This document shows, piece after piece, positions 7,684 to 15,684 of a stretch of DNA of 32,235 nucleotides. The translations under genes were made by a program, and so were the position numbers. Each line of letters starts with the position of its first letter. Position 1 is the stretch's first letter. The notes under the pieces were generated by a model. It was not told where the DNA came from and searched no databases. It saw only the letters and a list, made by a program, of their open reading frames with translations. This DNA is from 'Osedax' symbiont bacterium Rs2_46_30_T18 (GTDB lineage: Bacteria > Pseudomonadota > Gammaproteobacteria > Pseudomonadales > Balneatricaceae): positions 1-32,235 of the forward strand of contig MABF01000146.1 in the NCBI GenBank assembly GCA_002163025.1, in the 5' to 3' direction.

Positions 7684-7999
7684 TTTTCGGGCGTAAATAT
7701 TCAGCCTTATGCTGTGTAGCCCTTGAATCAAGCGCTAAGAAGTAGATCGCTGAAAAGCCTGAAGAGACTAATAAGATTAATGCTCAGATAAGTGTTATCT
7801 TAGCCCGAAGTGTTATTTGCAAAGCGTCCAGTAGATCGAAAACGCGCTTGCATAGAGATTATTTAACCATTTTGCTGGTAACGCATTAGCGGGCAAAATG
7901 AAAATTTATTAAAGCGAGCAGTTGTTTTACAAAGGCAATTGTAGGCTTTCAAGATTGTATCCACCTGCACAAGGTGGCATAGGAAACGGATTAAATATA
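7684..7999. other. Intergenic region and probable accD leader
   Basis: These 316 bases have no supported gene; an in-frame TTG at 7922 would extend AccD by 26 residues but the extension is not AccD-like. CCACCT (7961-7966) and AGGTGG (7972-7977) form a small hairpin with loop GCACA just upstream of AGGAAA (7981-7986), the only Shine-Dalgarno-like sequence for accD. I found no clear terminator for trpF and no convincing promoter. Confidence 0.45.
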
Positions 8000-8977
8000 A
8001 TGAGTAATTGGTTTGATAAAATAGTCCCGTCATTGGCTCGCCCAAACGCTAAACGCGCATCAGTTCCGGAAGGGTTGTGGAAAAAATGCCCTAAGTGCGA
8101 GGCGGTTCTGTATCTTCCAGACTTAGAAAAAAATCTCAGTGTCTGCACTAAATGTGATCACCATATGCGTTTGCCTGCTCGTGCCAGATTGGAAAAGTTT
8201 TTTGATGCCGACACTTTTAGTGAAATCGCCGCGGATTTAGAACCGGTAGACAGGCTGAAATTTAAAGACACTAAAAAGTATAAAGATCGTATCACAGCGG
8301 CGCAAAAAGCCACTGGCGAAAAAGATGCCTTAATTGCGATGCGCGGTGAAATGAAGGGGATGCCAATAGTGGCAGTGGCCTTTGATTTTCGTTTTATGGG
8401 TGGGTCGATGGGAGCGGTTGTGGGTGAACGTTTCGTCCAAGCTGCCAATATTTGTCTTAAAGAAAATCTGCCTCTTATTTGTTTCTCTGCTTCGGGAGGA
8501 GCCAGAATGCAAGAGGCCTTGATCTCTTTGTTTCAGATGGCCAAAACCTCTGCGGTATTAGAGAGAATGCGCATGTTAGGTATTCCCTATGTTTCAGTAC
8601 TGACTGATCCTGTCTACGGGGGTGTGTCTGCATCTCTGGCGATGTTAGGTGATCTGAACGTCGCTGAGCCTAATGCGTTAATTGGTTTCGCCGGCCCGCG
8701 CGTCATTGAACAGACGGTAAGAGAAAAGCTGCCTGAGGGTTTTCAGCGCGCTGAGTTTTTGCTGGAACACGGGCAAGTAGACATGATTATTTCGCGCCTG
8801 GATCTGCGTGATCGGCTGTATAGTCTACTGTCGATGATGGTTGAGCAATTTCAGCCTCCTCAAGTCGAAGCTGAGCCTGTGGATGCTGCTGAGCTTAAGA
8901 CTGACACAGATGCTGTGACTATAGATAACGAAACACAAGTTGCTGCAGACCTAACCAGTACTGAAAAAACAGTTTAA
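8000..8977 (+). CDS. accD: Acetyl-CoA carboxylase carboxyltransferase, beta subunit
   Basis: AccD pairs with AccA to transfer carboxyl from carboxybiotin to acetyl-CoA, making malonyl-CoA for fatty acid synthesis. From ATG 8000 it has 325 residues. An N-terminal zinc ribbon is formed by Cys30, Cys33, Cys49 and Cys52. The carboxyltransferase core has [10 protein letters not shown] and the T-D-P-V-Y-G-G-V-S segment. A non-conserved, acidic tail of about 45 residues follows. The start was chosen because M-S-N-W matches known AccD N-termini. The AGGAAA ribosome site is 13 nt upstream, longer than usual, and a small hairpin lies before it. Neighbours trpF and folC match the Pseudomonas order. An intrinsic terminator follows. 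Confidence 0.97.
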   Translation: MSNWFDKIVPSLARPNAKRASVPEGLWKKCPKCEAVLYLPDLEKNLSVCTKCDHHMRLPARARLEKFFDADTFSEIAADLEPVDRLKFKDTKKYKDRITAAQKATGEKDALIAMRGEMKGMPIVAVAFDFRFMGGSMGAVVGERFVQAANICLKENLPLICFSASGGARMQEALISLFQMAKTSAVLERMRMLGIPYVSVLTDPVYGGVSASLAMLGDLNVAEPNALIGFAGPRVIEQTVREKLPEGFQRAEFLLEHGQVDMIISRLDLRDRLYSLLSMMVEQFQPPQVEAEPVDAAELKTDTDAVTIDNETQVAADLTSTEKTV

Positions 8978-8988
8978 TATTTAACAAC

Positions 8989-9014
8989 AGCCGCAGTTTT
9001 TTAGCGGCTTTTTT
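8989..9014 (+). terminator. Intrinsic terminator between accD and folC
   Basis: AGCCGC (8989-8994) and GCGGCT (9004-9009) enclose a 9-base loop and run into six T (9009-9014). It ends only 15 nt before the folC ATG at 9030, so folC must either rely on readthrough or have a promoter that overlaps the end of accD. Confidence 0.85.
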
Positions 9015-9029
9015 ATTGATGATCAATGC

Positions 9030-10328
9030 ATGAACCGCAGTGAGTACAATTTAGCCCAGTGGCTAGAGTGGATGGAAAGTAATCATCCGACTGAAATCGA
9101 TATGGGTCTGGCCAGGGTCTCCCAAGTGTACCGGCAAATGGGACTGGACTTATCTACCTCAAAAATTATCAGTATTGCAGGTACCAACGGTAAAGGATCC
9201 ACCACAGCACTGTTGGAATCTATCTATAAGGCAGCAGGGCTTCGTACTCTGGCCTACACTTCTCCACATATGTTGCACTATAACGAGAGAATACGTCTGG
9301 ATGGAGTAGATGTTGATGATGCGTTACTGATCGCTGCCTTTACTGCTATAGATACAGCTATGGGCGTTGCTGACTCTAGAATCTCCCTCAGTTATTTCGA
9401 GATAAGCACACTCGCTGCTATCTATCTTATCGCAAAAGTTAAGCCTGATATCGCCCTCTTGGAAGTAGGATTGGGCGGAGCACTGGATGCCGTCAATATT
9501 GTCGATGCCGATCTGGCGATAATAACCACGTTATCTATTGATCATGTCGACTGGCTCGGTGATGATATTGAACAAATTGGCCGTGAAAAAGCCGGTATTG
9601 CCAGATCGGGCAGGGCTTTGGTTTGCGGAGAATTACAGCCGCCGAAAAGTATTGCGCTGCTGTCTTCTGAGAACAATATTAAACTTTACCAGGCGTCTAC
9701 TGATTTCTCTTATGATGTCGATCAAGAGCAGCGTCAGTGGACCTGGAAAGGTCTTGATCAGCAGGGGAATCGCTTGGTCATTGGCCACTTGCCGCTACCT
9801 GAACTGCCGGTACAAAATGCCAGTACTGCACTGCAGGCGCTCAGTTTGTTGGGAGTCCCGTGCTCAGAGGCACAAATCCAGCAAGGTTTAGCGGCTGCTA
9901 AAGTCACAGGCCGACAGCAAAAAGTTACATATTGCGGGGCTAGTGTGTTGCTCGATGTGGCTCATAATCCTCAATCCGCGCAATATTTGGCGGCATCGTT
10001 GCAAGCGCAAAACTTAACTGCGAAAGTACATTTAGTGTTAGGAGTTCTGGTTGATAAAGATTGTCAGGCGCTGGCACAGGCGCTTGCGCCACTGGTGGTT
10101 AAATGGCATTTTGTCAGCTTAGATGTTAGCCGTGGACAAAGCGCACAACAGCTACAGCAAAAGGTATTTGAGTTGGATGTCGGTGCGCAGCGCTCTGCTT
10201 GTTATGAGAATGTTGAGCAGGCTTTACTGGGTGCCATTGAGGATGCTCAATCGGATCAGCAAGTAGTAGTTGCGGGCTCATTTGTTACTGTAGCAGCTGC
10301 TTTGCAGTTGGTTGTGGAAGATAAGTAG
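9030..10328 (+). CDS. folC: Bifunctional dihydrofolate / folylpolyglutamate synthase
   Basis: FolC is an ATP-dependent ligase that adds glutamate to dihydropteroate and to folates. The 432 residues match the family. A P-loop G-T-N-G-K-G-S-T is at 51-58, followed by Y-T-S-P-H-M-L (Mur ligase-type), L-G-G-A-L-D-A-V-N and the I-D-H-V-D-W-L-G and E-K-A-G-I motifs. The C-terminal Mur-ligase domain has D-V-A-H-N-P-Q. The start at ATG 9030 agrees with the usual N-terminus but has no clear Shine-Dalgarno sequence, and a terminator ends 15 nt upstream. Downstream is a SPOR-domain gene, as in E. coli (accD-folC-dedD-cvpA-purF). Confidence 0.96.
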   Translation: MNRSEYNLAQWLEWMESNHPTEIDMGLARVSQVYRQMGLDLSTSKIISIAGTNGKGSTTALLESIYKAAGLRTLAYTSPHMLHYNERIRLDGVDVDDALLIAAFTAIDTAMGVADSRISLSYFEISTLAAIYLIAKVKPDIALLEVGLGGALDAVNIVDADLAIITTLSIDHVDWLGDDIEQIGREKAGIARSGRALVCGELQPPKSIALLSSENNIKLYQASTDFSYDVDQEQRQWTWKGLDQQGNRLVIGHLPLPELPVQNASTALQALSLLGVPCSEAQIQQGLAAAKVTGRQQKVTYCGASVLLDVAHNPQSAQYLAASLQAQNLTAKVHLVLGVLVDKDCQALAQALAPLVVKWHFVSLDVSRGQSAQQLQQKVFELDVGAQRSACYENVEQALLGAIEDAQSDQQVVVAGSFVTVAAALQLVVEDK

Positions 10329-10417
10329 ATGGGTTTCAGTGTTAGCAGTGCCGGGCGCTCGTCTGATGTCTTATGCCGGCGATAGCGCAATTGTGTTGAA
10401 CAATGAGGATTAAATAG

Positions 10418-10918
10418 ATGGATTTGAAGGTTAAAAAGCAGTTGATAGGTGCCCTGGCGCTAATCTTTATTGTGATGGTCTTCTTTCCGCTGTTTTTTGC
10501 TGGGGATGGTTATCGTGAGAGACATTTGAGTTCGATAATTCCCGAGCAGCCAGTGACTGAAACTTTTCAAAGCATCAAGCCGCTGTTAAAGCCATTACCT
10601 GAGACTAAAGCGCTGGCGGCACCGTCTGTGAGCAATAGCAGCGCAGTTAATAAGGGCGCTGCAGCTGGGTTGGATCAACAGGGGGTTCCCGTCGCCTGGA
10701 CTCTGCAGTTGGCAAGTTTTAAGGATTCCGCGAATGCCCGGGCGCTGCGCAAGCAGTTGTTGAAAGCCGGACACAAAGTTTACTCGCGTAAAACCGGTGC
10801 TCTGGTTAAAGTATATGTAGGTCCTGAGATGAACAAGCAGCGCTTACAGGCATTGAAAAAAGGTTTGAAAGAAGACTTCGGTCTCGATGGGTTGTTAGTA
10901 AGGTTTACTACTCAATAA
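10418..10918 (+). CDS. SPOR-domain inner-membrane protein (DedD-like)
   Basis: A 166-residue protein with one membrane segment near the N-terminus (about 9-29, hydrophobic, preceded by K-V-K-K), a variable linker (30-90) and a C-terminal SPOR domain (about 93-166, W-T-L-Q-L-A-S-F ... V-K-V-Y-V-G-P). SPOR domains bind denuded peptidoglycan glycans at the division site; E. coli DedD is a non-essential division protein in the same genomic position between folC and cvpA. GAGG is present 12 nt before the ATG. It is probably DedD by position and architecture; sequence outside the SPOR domain is not conserved, so a symbol is withheld. It ends 21 nt before the chosen cvpA start. Confidence 0.88.
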   Translation: MDLKVKKQLIGALALIFIVMVFFPLFFAGDGYRERHLSSIIPEQPVTETFQSIKPLLKPLPETKALAAPSVSNSSAVNKGAAAGLDQQGVPVAWTLQLASFKDSANARALRKQLLKAGHKVYSRKTGALVKVYVGPEMNKQRLQALKKGLKEDFGLDGLLVRFTTQ

Positions 10919-10939
10919 GTGTTAGGGGTTACAGTTTTG

Positions 10940-11443
10940 ATGAATTGGACTGACTTAGTCATTCTGGGAATTATGTTAATATCTGCGCTGTTTAGTTTAA
11001 AGCGTGGTTTTGTTAAAGAGGCGCTGTCGCTGATTACTTGGGTTTCGGCCTTTGTTGTAGCGCGATTGTTTTCTGGGGCGTTGGATTTACTGTTAGAAAG
11101 ATATATAGAAACGCCTTCTATACGTATAGCGACTGCTTTCGCCGGGTTGTTTGTGTTGATGTTAATCGCCGGGGCAATAGTGTCAAACTTGGTTGCTATG
11201 CTGGTTAGTGCAACTGGTTTAAGTGCCACTGATCGAGTGTTGGGCATGGGCTTTGGTGTAGCGCGCGGAGCGCTGGTAGTTGTGGTATTGGTCGCATTAG
11301 CTGCGCAGACCCCGGCTGTTGAAGATCAGTGGTGGTCGCAATCACAGTTAATACCGCATTTTGTTTTAATGGAAAGTTGGACCAGGGACGTCGCTGCAGA
11401 TATAGGTCAGGTTATCTGGCAGGTAGGTGGTGTGGGCTCATAG
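10940..11443 (+). CDS. cvpA: CvpA family inner-membrane protein
   Basis: A 167-residue membrane protein with four predicted hydrophobic segments (about residues 5-22, 26-46, 60-85 and 100-120). The N-terminal M-N-W-T-D-L-V-I-L and the S-L-K-R-G-F-V-K-E motif are hallmarks of CvpA. In E. coli CvpA is linked to colicin V production and to envelope stress; its molecular role is not settled. A GTG at 10919 is in frame, but ATG 10940 matches the conserved family start and has AGGGG (10924-10928) upstream. It precedes purF exactly as in E. coli, although a gap of about 116 bases suggests purF may also have its own promoter. Confidence 0.92.
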   Translation: MNWTDLVILGIMLISALFSLKRGFVKEALSLITWVSAFVVARLFSGALDLLLERYIETPSIRIATAFAGLFVLMLIAGAIVSNLVAMLVSATGLSATDRVLGMGFGVARGALVVVVLVALAAQTPAVEDQWWSQSQLIPHFVLMESWTRDVAADIGQVIWQVGGVGS

Positions 11444-11559
11444 CGCCATGCTATATAGGTCCAAATTGGCGGGCCTGAACCTGCGTCGTTAAAGTGCTGT
11501 CGTTGGCAGTGCGATGAAAACTATATTACATAAATTTCAAAACCCTTGAGGTGCTCCAA

Positions 11560-13080
11560 ATGTGCGGAATAGTTGGCTTGGTTTCCAAGTCATTAGTTAA
11601 TCAGACAATCTTTGATGCGTTGACCGTATTGCAACACCGCGGCCAGGATGCTGCTGGCATGGTTACCTGTGAAGGGAATCAGTTCTTCTTGCGTAAAGAC
11701 AATGGCTTGGTGAATGAGGTTTTTCGTACCAGGCACATGAAAAAATTACTCGGCAATATAGGTATAGGGCATGTGCGTTATCCGACTGCGGGTAGTTCAT
11801 CAGCGGCTGAGGCTCAGCCATTTTATGTGAATGCGCCCTATGGAATCGCCCTGGCACACAACGGTAATTTGACCAATACGCAAGAGCTGGCCGAGGAGAT
11901 GCGCCAGGTTGATTTGCGTCACATCAATACCACTTCAGACTCAGAGATTTTAGTTAATATCCTGGCACATGAGCTACAGAACTTAGGCAAGCTTGAGCCT
12001 ACACCTGCAGATGTTTTTACTGCAGTAGCCAATGTACACAAGCGTATTCGAGGCGGATATGCTGTTGTTGCTGTGATCACTGGCTTCGGCGTATTGGCGT
12101 TTAGAGATTCTCACGGTGTGCGACCGCTGGTTTACGGTGTGCGCCAAAGTGAGCAGGGGCAGGAGGCGATGGTGGCCTCAGAGAGTGTCGCTTTAGATAT
12201 CGCCGGCTTTAAGCTTGAGCGCGACGTTGCTCCGGGTGAGGCTATCTTTATCGATTTAGAAGGTAACGTGCACTCGCAGCAGTGTGCAATAAATTCTCAG
12301 CTTGCTCCCTGTCTGTTTGAACAAGTGTACTTTGCCCGTCCCGATTCGATAATTGATGGTGTCAATGTGCATAAAGCGCGGATGCGCATGGGCATAAAAT
12401 TGGCAGAGCGGGTTAAAGCTGAGCGTCCCGATCACGATATCGATGTGATTATTCCGATTCCGGATACCAGCCGTACTTCGGCGCTGGAAATGGCCGAACA
12501 GTTGGGGGTGACTTTTCGTGAAGGTTTTATTAAAAACCGCTACATAGGTCGTACTTTTATTATGCCGGGTCAGGTTGAGCGAAAAAAATCTGTGCGCCGC
12601 AAACTAAACCCAATAGAGTCAGAATTCAGGGATAAAGTGGTGATGTTGGTCGATGACTCAATCGTCCGTGGAACTACCTCAAAACAGATAGTGCAGATGG
12701 TTCGCGAAGTCGGCGCTAAAAAAGTCTACTTCGCCTCGGCGGCTCCGCCGGTCAGGCATCCTAATGTCTACGGCATAGATATGCCTTCGCCATCAGAATT
12801 TATCGCCTACAATCGCACTGAAGATGAAATTGGTGAAGCGATTGGGGTCGACTGGATGATCTATCAGAAGCTGGATGATTTGAAAGCGGCAGTTGCCGGT
12901 GATCAAACCTTTAGCAGTTTTGAGACTTCAGTGTTTGATGGTAAATATGTGACTGGCGACATCAGTGAAGAGTATTTGCAGCGTATCGACGCCAAGCGTA
13001 ACGACTCAAGCAAAGCGGATGATGAAGATCTGGAGGCGGGTGAAAACGCACCGGCAGATCTGCACGATAAAATTCATTAA
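11560..13080 (+). CDS. purF: Amidophosphoribosyltransferase
   Basis: PurF makes 5-phosphoribosylamine from PRPP and glutamine, the first committed step of purine synthesis. The 506-residue protein begins M-C-G-I-V-G, so removal of Met exposes the catalytic N-terminal Cys2 of the Ntn-type glutaminase. The start is therefore fixed at ATG 11560, with GAGGTG 6 nt upstream, rather than an in-frame GTG at 11551. The glutaminase domain includes [16 protein letters not shown] and A-H-N-G-N. The PRPP-binding motif [13 protein letters not shown] is near 360-375. The last 30 residues are polar and variable. No PurR-like operator was recognised upstream. A strong terminator follows. Confidence 0.98.
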   Translation: MCGIVGLVSKSLVNQTIFDALTVLQHRGQDAAGMVTCEGNQFFLRKDNGLVNEVFRTRHMKKLLGNIGIGHVRYPTAGSSSAAEAQPFYVNAPYGIALAHNGNLTNTQELAEEMRQVDLRHINTTSDSEILVNILAHELQNLGKLEPTPADVFTAVANVHKRIRGGYAVVAVITGFGVLAFRDSHGVRPLVYGVRQSEQGQEAMVASESVALDIAGFKLERDVAPGEAIFIDLEGNVHSQQCAINSQLAPCLFEQVYFARPDSIIDGVNVHKARMRMGIKLAERVKAERPDHDIDVIIPIPDTSRTSALEMAEQLGVTFREGFIKNRYIGRTFIMPGQVERKKSVRRKLNPIESEFRDKVVMLVDDSIVRGTTSKQIVQMVREVGAKKVYFASAAPPVRHPNVYGIDMPSPSEFIAYNRTEDEIGEAIGVDWMIYQKLDDLKAAVAGDQTFSSFETSVFDGKYVTGDISEEYLQRIDAKRNDSSKADDEDLEAGENAPADLHDKIH

Positions 13081-13128
13081 AATTATCTAGGCTCTGCAGC
13101 TTTCTGCAAGCCTCATTGTTCAAATAAT

Positions 13129-13160
13129 AAAAGCGCTACCTTTAGGGGGTAGCGCTTTTT
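13129..13160 (+). terminator. Strong intrinsic terminator between purF and dusC
   Basis: AAAAGCGCTACC (13129-13140) and GGTAGCGCTTTT (13148-13159) form a perfect 12-bp stem with a 7-base loop ending in five T. Its end is only 12 nt from the dusC ATG at 13173, leaving no room for a dusC promoter after it. Confidence 0.92.
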
Positions 13161-13172
13161 CAGGTTTTAGAT

Positions 13173-14147
13173 ATGGCAAAAATAATGTTGGCGCCTATGG
13201 AAGGGGTAGTGGATGCCAATATGCGTAACTTGTTGACGCGTATTGGTGGAATTGACACTTGCGTCACTGAGTTTATTCGCATTACAGGTCAGCCGCTACC
13301 GGATCGTGATCTGCTAAAGAAAGTACCTGAGTTGTTGAATCCTGGATGTAGCACCAACGGTGTTCCAGTCATCGTGCAATTCTTAGGTTGTAACCCGCAG
13401 ATGTTGGCTTACCACGCTCAAAGAGCGGTTGCGCTGGGGGCCAGAGGTATTGATCTGAATTTTGGTTGCCCATCAAAAACCGTCAACAAACACCGCGGTG
13501 GAGCTGTGTTATTGGATGAGCCTGATACTATTCATCAGATAGTAGCTGCAGTGCGCGATAGCCTCAGTGCCGATATTGTGGTCAGTGCCAAGATGCGCTT
13601 AGGTAATAAAGACAAATTTCTGGCTGTGGATAATGCACAGGCCATTGAAGCCGCCGGTGCCAGTAGTCTGGTCGTACACGCGAGGACTAAAACTGAAGGT
13701 TATCGCCCCCCCGCGCACTGGCATTGGATACGCAAGATAAAAGAGTCAGTGGCGCTGCCAGTTGTGGCAAATGGCGATGTTTGGGATTGGCAGGATTATC
13801 AGCAGTGCAGGGATGTCAGTGGCTGTGAGGATGTGATGATTGGCCGTGGGCTATTGGCCAATCCAGGTTTGGCGCTGACGATTAAGCAGCGCTTGCGTGG
13901 TGACACTGTGGTAGGACTCGACTGGGCAGATATTATGCGGCTGATCATCGAATATTATGAAAATGTACAGCTGCAGTTGCCGCCACCTTTTGTCTCGGGT
14001 CGGGTGAAGCAGTGGCTGAATATGATGCGCAAGCACAACCCCAAAGCGCAGCAGTTGTTTGAGCAGATAAAAAAAGTCAGTGATTTAAAAGAGATGACTA
14101 AGCTGCTGGATCTACAGTTGAAGTTGGCGCTTGCCGACCGACCTTAG
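13173..14147 (+). CDS. dusC: tRNA-dihydrouridine(16) synthase
   Basis: A flavin-dependent reductase that converts uridine 16 of the tRNA D-loop to dihydrouridine. The 324-residue TIM-barrel protein opens with I-M-L-A-P-M-E-G-V-V-D, typical of Dus, and has catalytic Cys99 in N-F-G-C-P-S-K-T-V-N. It also has V-V-H-A-R-T-K-T-E-G-Y, A-N-G-D-V-W-D-W and M-I-G-R-G-L-L flavin-site motifs. The E-G-Y-R and W-D-W segments and overall length fit DusC better than DusA or DusB. The ATG lies 12 nt after a strong terminator and has only AGG nearby as a ribosome site. This gene links the purF block with the maf-fatty acid block, and ends convergent to maf. Confidence 0.93.
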   Translation: MAKIMLAPMEGVVDANMRNLLTRIGGIDTCVTEFIRITGQPLPDRDLLKKVPELLNPGCSTNGVPVIVQFLGCNPQMLAYHAQRAVALGARGIDLNFGCPSKTVNKHRGGAVLLDEPDTIHQIVAAVRDSLSADIVVSAKMRLGNKDKFLAVDNAQAIEAAGASSLVVHARTKTEGYRPPAHWHWIRKIKESVALPVVANGDVWDWQDYQQCRDVSGCEDVMIGRGLLANPGLALTIKQRLRGDTVVGLDWADIMRLIIEYYENVQLQLPPPFVSGRVKQWLNMMRKHNPKAQQLFEQIKKVSDLKEMTKLLDLQLKLALADRP

Positions 14148-14192
14148 GCGCGGATATAGTGTCGTCGTCGGCTTCTGTGAGAGTATGGGAGC

Positions 14193-14212
14193 GTTGCAGT
14201 CGCAAATGCAAC
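14193..14212. repeat. Small dyad in the dusC-maf convergent gap
   Basis: GTTGCA (14193-14198) and TGCAAC (14207-14212) flank 8 bases between two convergent genes. It could end transcription weakly in either direction, but no T-run follows on either strand. Confidence 0.3.
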
Positions 14213-14230
14213 TTAGCTAATCAACTGCAA

Positions 14231-14812
14231 TTAATGCAGGGGTGAGATTCCTTTGTTGCTAAGCATTGCCAGAAGGCGGATCAGTGGAAGGCCAATCAGG
14301 CTATTGAAGTCATCTCCCTGCAGTCTTTCAAATAAACTGATCCCCAGTCCTTCAACTTTGAAACTGCCGGCGCAGTCTAGAGGTTGTTCTATGGCAATGT
14401 AGCGGCGTATTTCGCTATCGGTAAGCTCTCTGAAATGCACCTTAAAGATAACTTCCTCTAGCTGGAAGCTGCTATCGGAACTGTCCAGCAGGCAGAGGCC
14501 GGTATGAAAGCTGACACACTCACCGGAGCATAGTGCCAGTTGTTGCTCTGCCTTGGTGACGGTTAAAGGCTTGCTGAGAATGGTGTCACCGAGAATAGCG
14601 ACCTGATCAGAGCCAATAATTAAAGCGTCGTGTTGATCGGTGGCGATTTTTTGTGCTTTTTCCAGTGCCAGTCGCTGTACTAAAGTGCCCGCTTTTTCCC
14701 CCTGTGTGGGGTTTTCATCTATTTGTGGGCTAATAGGCTGGTAAGCGAGGCCGATTTTATCTAGAATAGCGCGCCGATAGGGAGAGCTTGATGCTAAAAT
14801 TAAAGTTCTCAA
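14231..14812 (-). CDS. Maf-type nucleotide pyrophosphatase (YceF/Maf-2 subgroup)
   Basis: A 193-residue cytosolic house-cleaning phosphatase. Members of this family hydrolyse non-canonical or modified NTPs; the E. coli relative YceF prefers 7-methyl-GTP. Visible motifs are L-A-S-S-S-P-Y-R-R near residue 7-14, the catalytic Asp69 in I-I-G-S-D-Q-V and a C-A-G-S-F-K-V-E-G segment characteristic of YceF. The start is TTG at 14812, with AAGGA (14821-14825) at 8 nt spacing on the minus strand and no nearby ATG. It is divergent from yceD, as in E. coli and Pseudomonas, and shares with it a gap containing a 10-bp palindrome. Confidence 0.93.
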   Translation of the reverse strand: MRTLILASSSPYRRAILDKIGLAYQPISPQIDENPTQGEKAGTLVQRLALEKAQKIATDQHDALIIGSDQVAILGDTILSKPLTVTKAEQQLALCSGECVSFHTGLCLLDSSDSSFQLEEVIFKVHFRELTDSEIRRYIAIEQPLDCAGSFKVEGLGISLFERLQGDDFNSLIGLPLIRLLAMLSNKGISPLH

Positions 14813-14836
14813 CTAAGATATCCTTTAGAGAATGTA

Positions 14837-14862
14837 AAAAACTAAACTATATTTTAGTTTTT
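14837..14862. promoter_or_regulatory. 10-bp palindrome in the maf / yceD divergent gap
   Basis: AAAAACTAAA (14837-14846) and TTTAGTTTTT (14853-14862) are perfectly complementary around CTATAT. The dyad is 25 bases from the maf start codon and about 55 bases upstream of the yceD -35 box. Position and symmetry suggest a dimeric regulator's operator; a terminator reading toward yceD is the alternative, given the five T at its end. Confidence 0.5.
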
Positions 14863-14915
14863 GTAGAAGTGGCGTAGAATATACGCGATTTTTCACCGGA
14901 AACATACGTTTCCCT

Positions 14916-14944
14916 TTGACAGATAGGCCTTTGGGCCATAGAAT
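14916..14944 (+). promoter_or_regulatory. Near-consensus sigma-70 promoter for yceD-rpmF-plsX
   Basis: TTGACA (14916-14921) and TAGAAT (14939-14944) are separated by exactly 17 bases, matching the sigma-70 consensus at 11 of 12 positions. Transcription should begin near 14951, only a few bases before the yceD ATG at 14954, giving an almost leaderless mRNA. Confidence 0.8.
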
Positions 14945-14953
14945 TGCGCGCTT

Positions 14954-15481
14954 ATGTTAAACGTTAAATTACCTAAATATGTTGACCCGCGAAAGCTTGC
15001 CGATCGCGAGATACAAATTGCAGGTGTAATTGCCATTGTAGAAATGGCAGAGCTCGCTCCAATGTTGGTTAATACCGACGTTGAAGTGTTCGCTGATTTG
15101 AAGTTCGCCAGAGATGAACTGAGAATCAGGACAATTTCAGGTAGTGTAAAGGCCACTGTACAAGTAGAGTGTCAGCGCTGTTTAGAGCCAGTAGATGTAG
15201 ATTTAGTTGCGAATTTAAATCTCGCTATTTCCTACAGTGAAGAGAAAGCTCAAACGCTACCGAAATATTATGATCCTCTGATTGTAGAAGATGATGATTT
15301 AGAATTGCTGCCATTGATTGAGCAAGAGTTGATACTGAGCTTGCCTATAGTGTCATATCATGCAGATTGCAGTATACAAACCAGTTTTGGTGATGGAAAT
15401 CCAGTTGCTGTTTCAGAGACTGAAAAACCAAATCCATTTAGTGTGTTGGCCTCTTTGAAGGGCAATACCGACAAGAAATAA
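14954..15481 (+). CDS. yceD: YceD/DUF177 family protein (23S rRNA accumulation)
   Basis: A 175-residue protein of the DUF177 family, reported to be needed for normal 23S rRNA levels and nearly always next to rpmF. The start M-L-N-V-K-L-P-K-Y-V-D-P aligns with the E. coli YceD N-terminus, so ATG 14954 is well supported. The central V-E-C-Q-R-C motif (a CxxC pair) and the C-terminal K-P-N-P-F-S-V-L-A-S-L-K match the family. No Shine-Dalgarno sequence precedes the ATG, consistent with the predicted transcription start a few bases upstream. rpmF begins 20 bases after the stop with its own AGGAG, so the two form an operon. Biochemical activity of YceD is not established. Confidence 0.93.
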   Translation: MLNVKLPKYVDPRKLADREIQIAGVIAIVEMAELAPMLVNTDVEVFADLKFARDELRIRTISGSVKATVQVECQRCLEPVDVDLVANLNLAISYSEEKAQTLPKYYDPLIVEDDDLELLPLIEQELILSLPIVSYHADCSIQTSFGDGNPVAVSETEKPNPFSVLASLKGNTDKK

Positions 15482-15501
15482 GTTATTAGGAGTTATATCA
15501 A

Positions 15502-15681
15502 ATGGCAGTACAGAAGAGCAAGAAATCACGTTCACGCCGTGATATGCGTCGTTCACACGATGCACTAAGTGGACCAACATTAACAGTTGATGAGACTACA
15601 GGTGAAACTCACCGTCGTCATCACATGACTGCTGACGGTATGTACCGTGGTCGTCAAATCACAGCTGCTGATAGCGAGTAA
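15502..15681 (+). CDS. rpmF: 50S ribosomal protein L32
   Basis: L32 is a small protein of the large ribosomal subunit. The 59-residue product begins [17 protein letters not shown], the classical L32 start, and includes the R-S-H-D-A-L and G-E-T-H-R-R-H-H segments. It lacks the zinc-binding cysteines found in some L32 paralogues. AGGAG lies 9 nt before the ATG. It follows yceD closely and is followed by plsX after three bases, an arrangement conserved in gammaproteobacteria that couples ribosome synthesis with lipid synthesis. Confidence 0.97.
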   Translation: MAVQKSKKSRSRRDMRRSHDALSGPTLTVDETTGETHRRHHMTADGMYRGRQITAADSE

Positions 15682-15684
15682 TCG

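Noticed and set aside
7922-7999. 26-residue N-terminal extension of AccD from a TTG at 7922
   Set aside because: Known AccD proteins start at M-S-N-W; the extension is not conserved and spans a hairpin and the only ribosome-site candidate.
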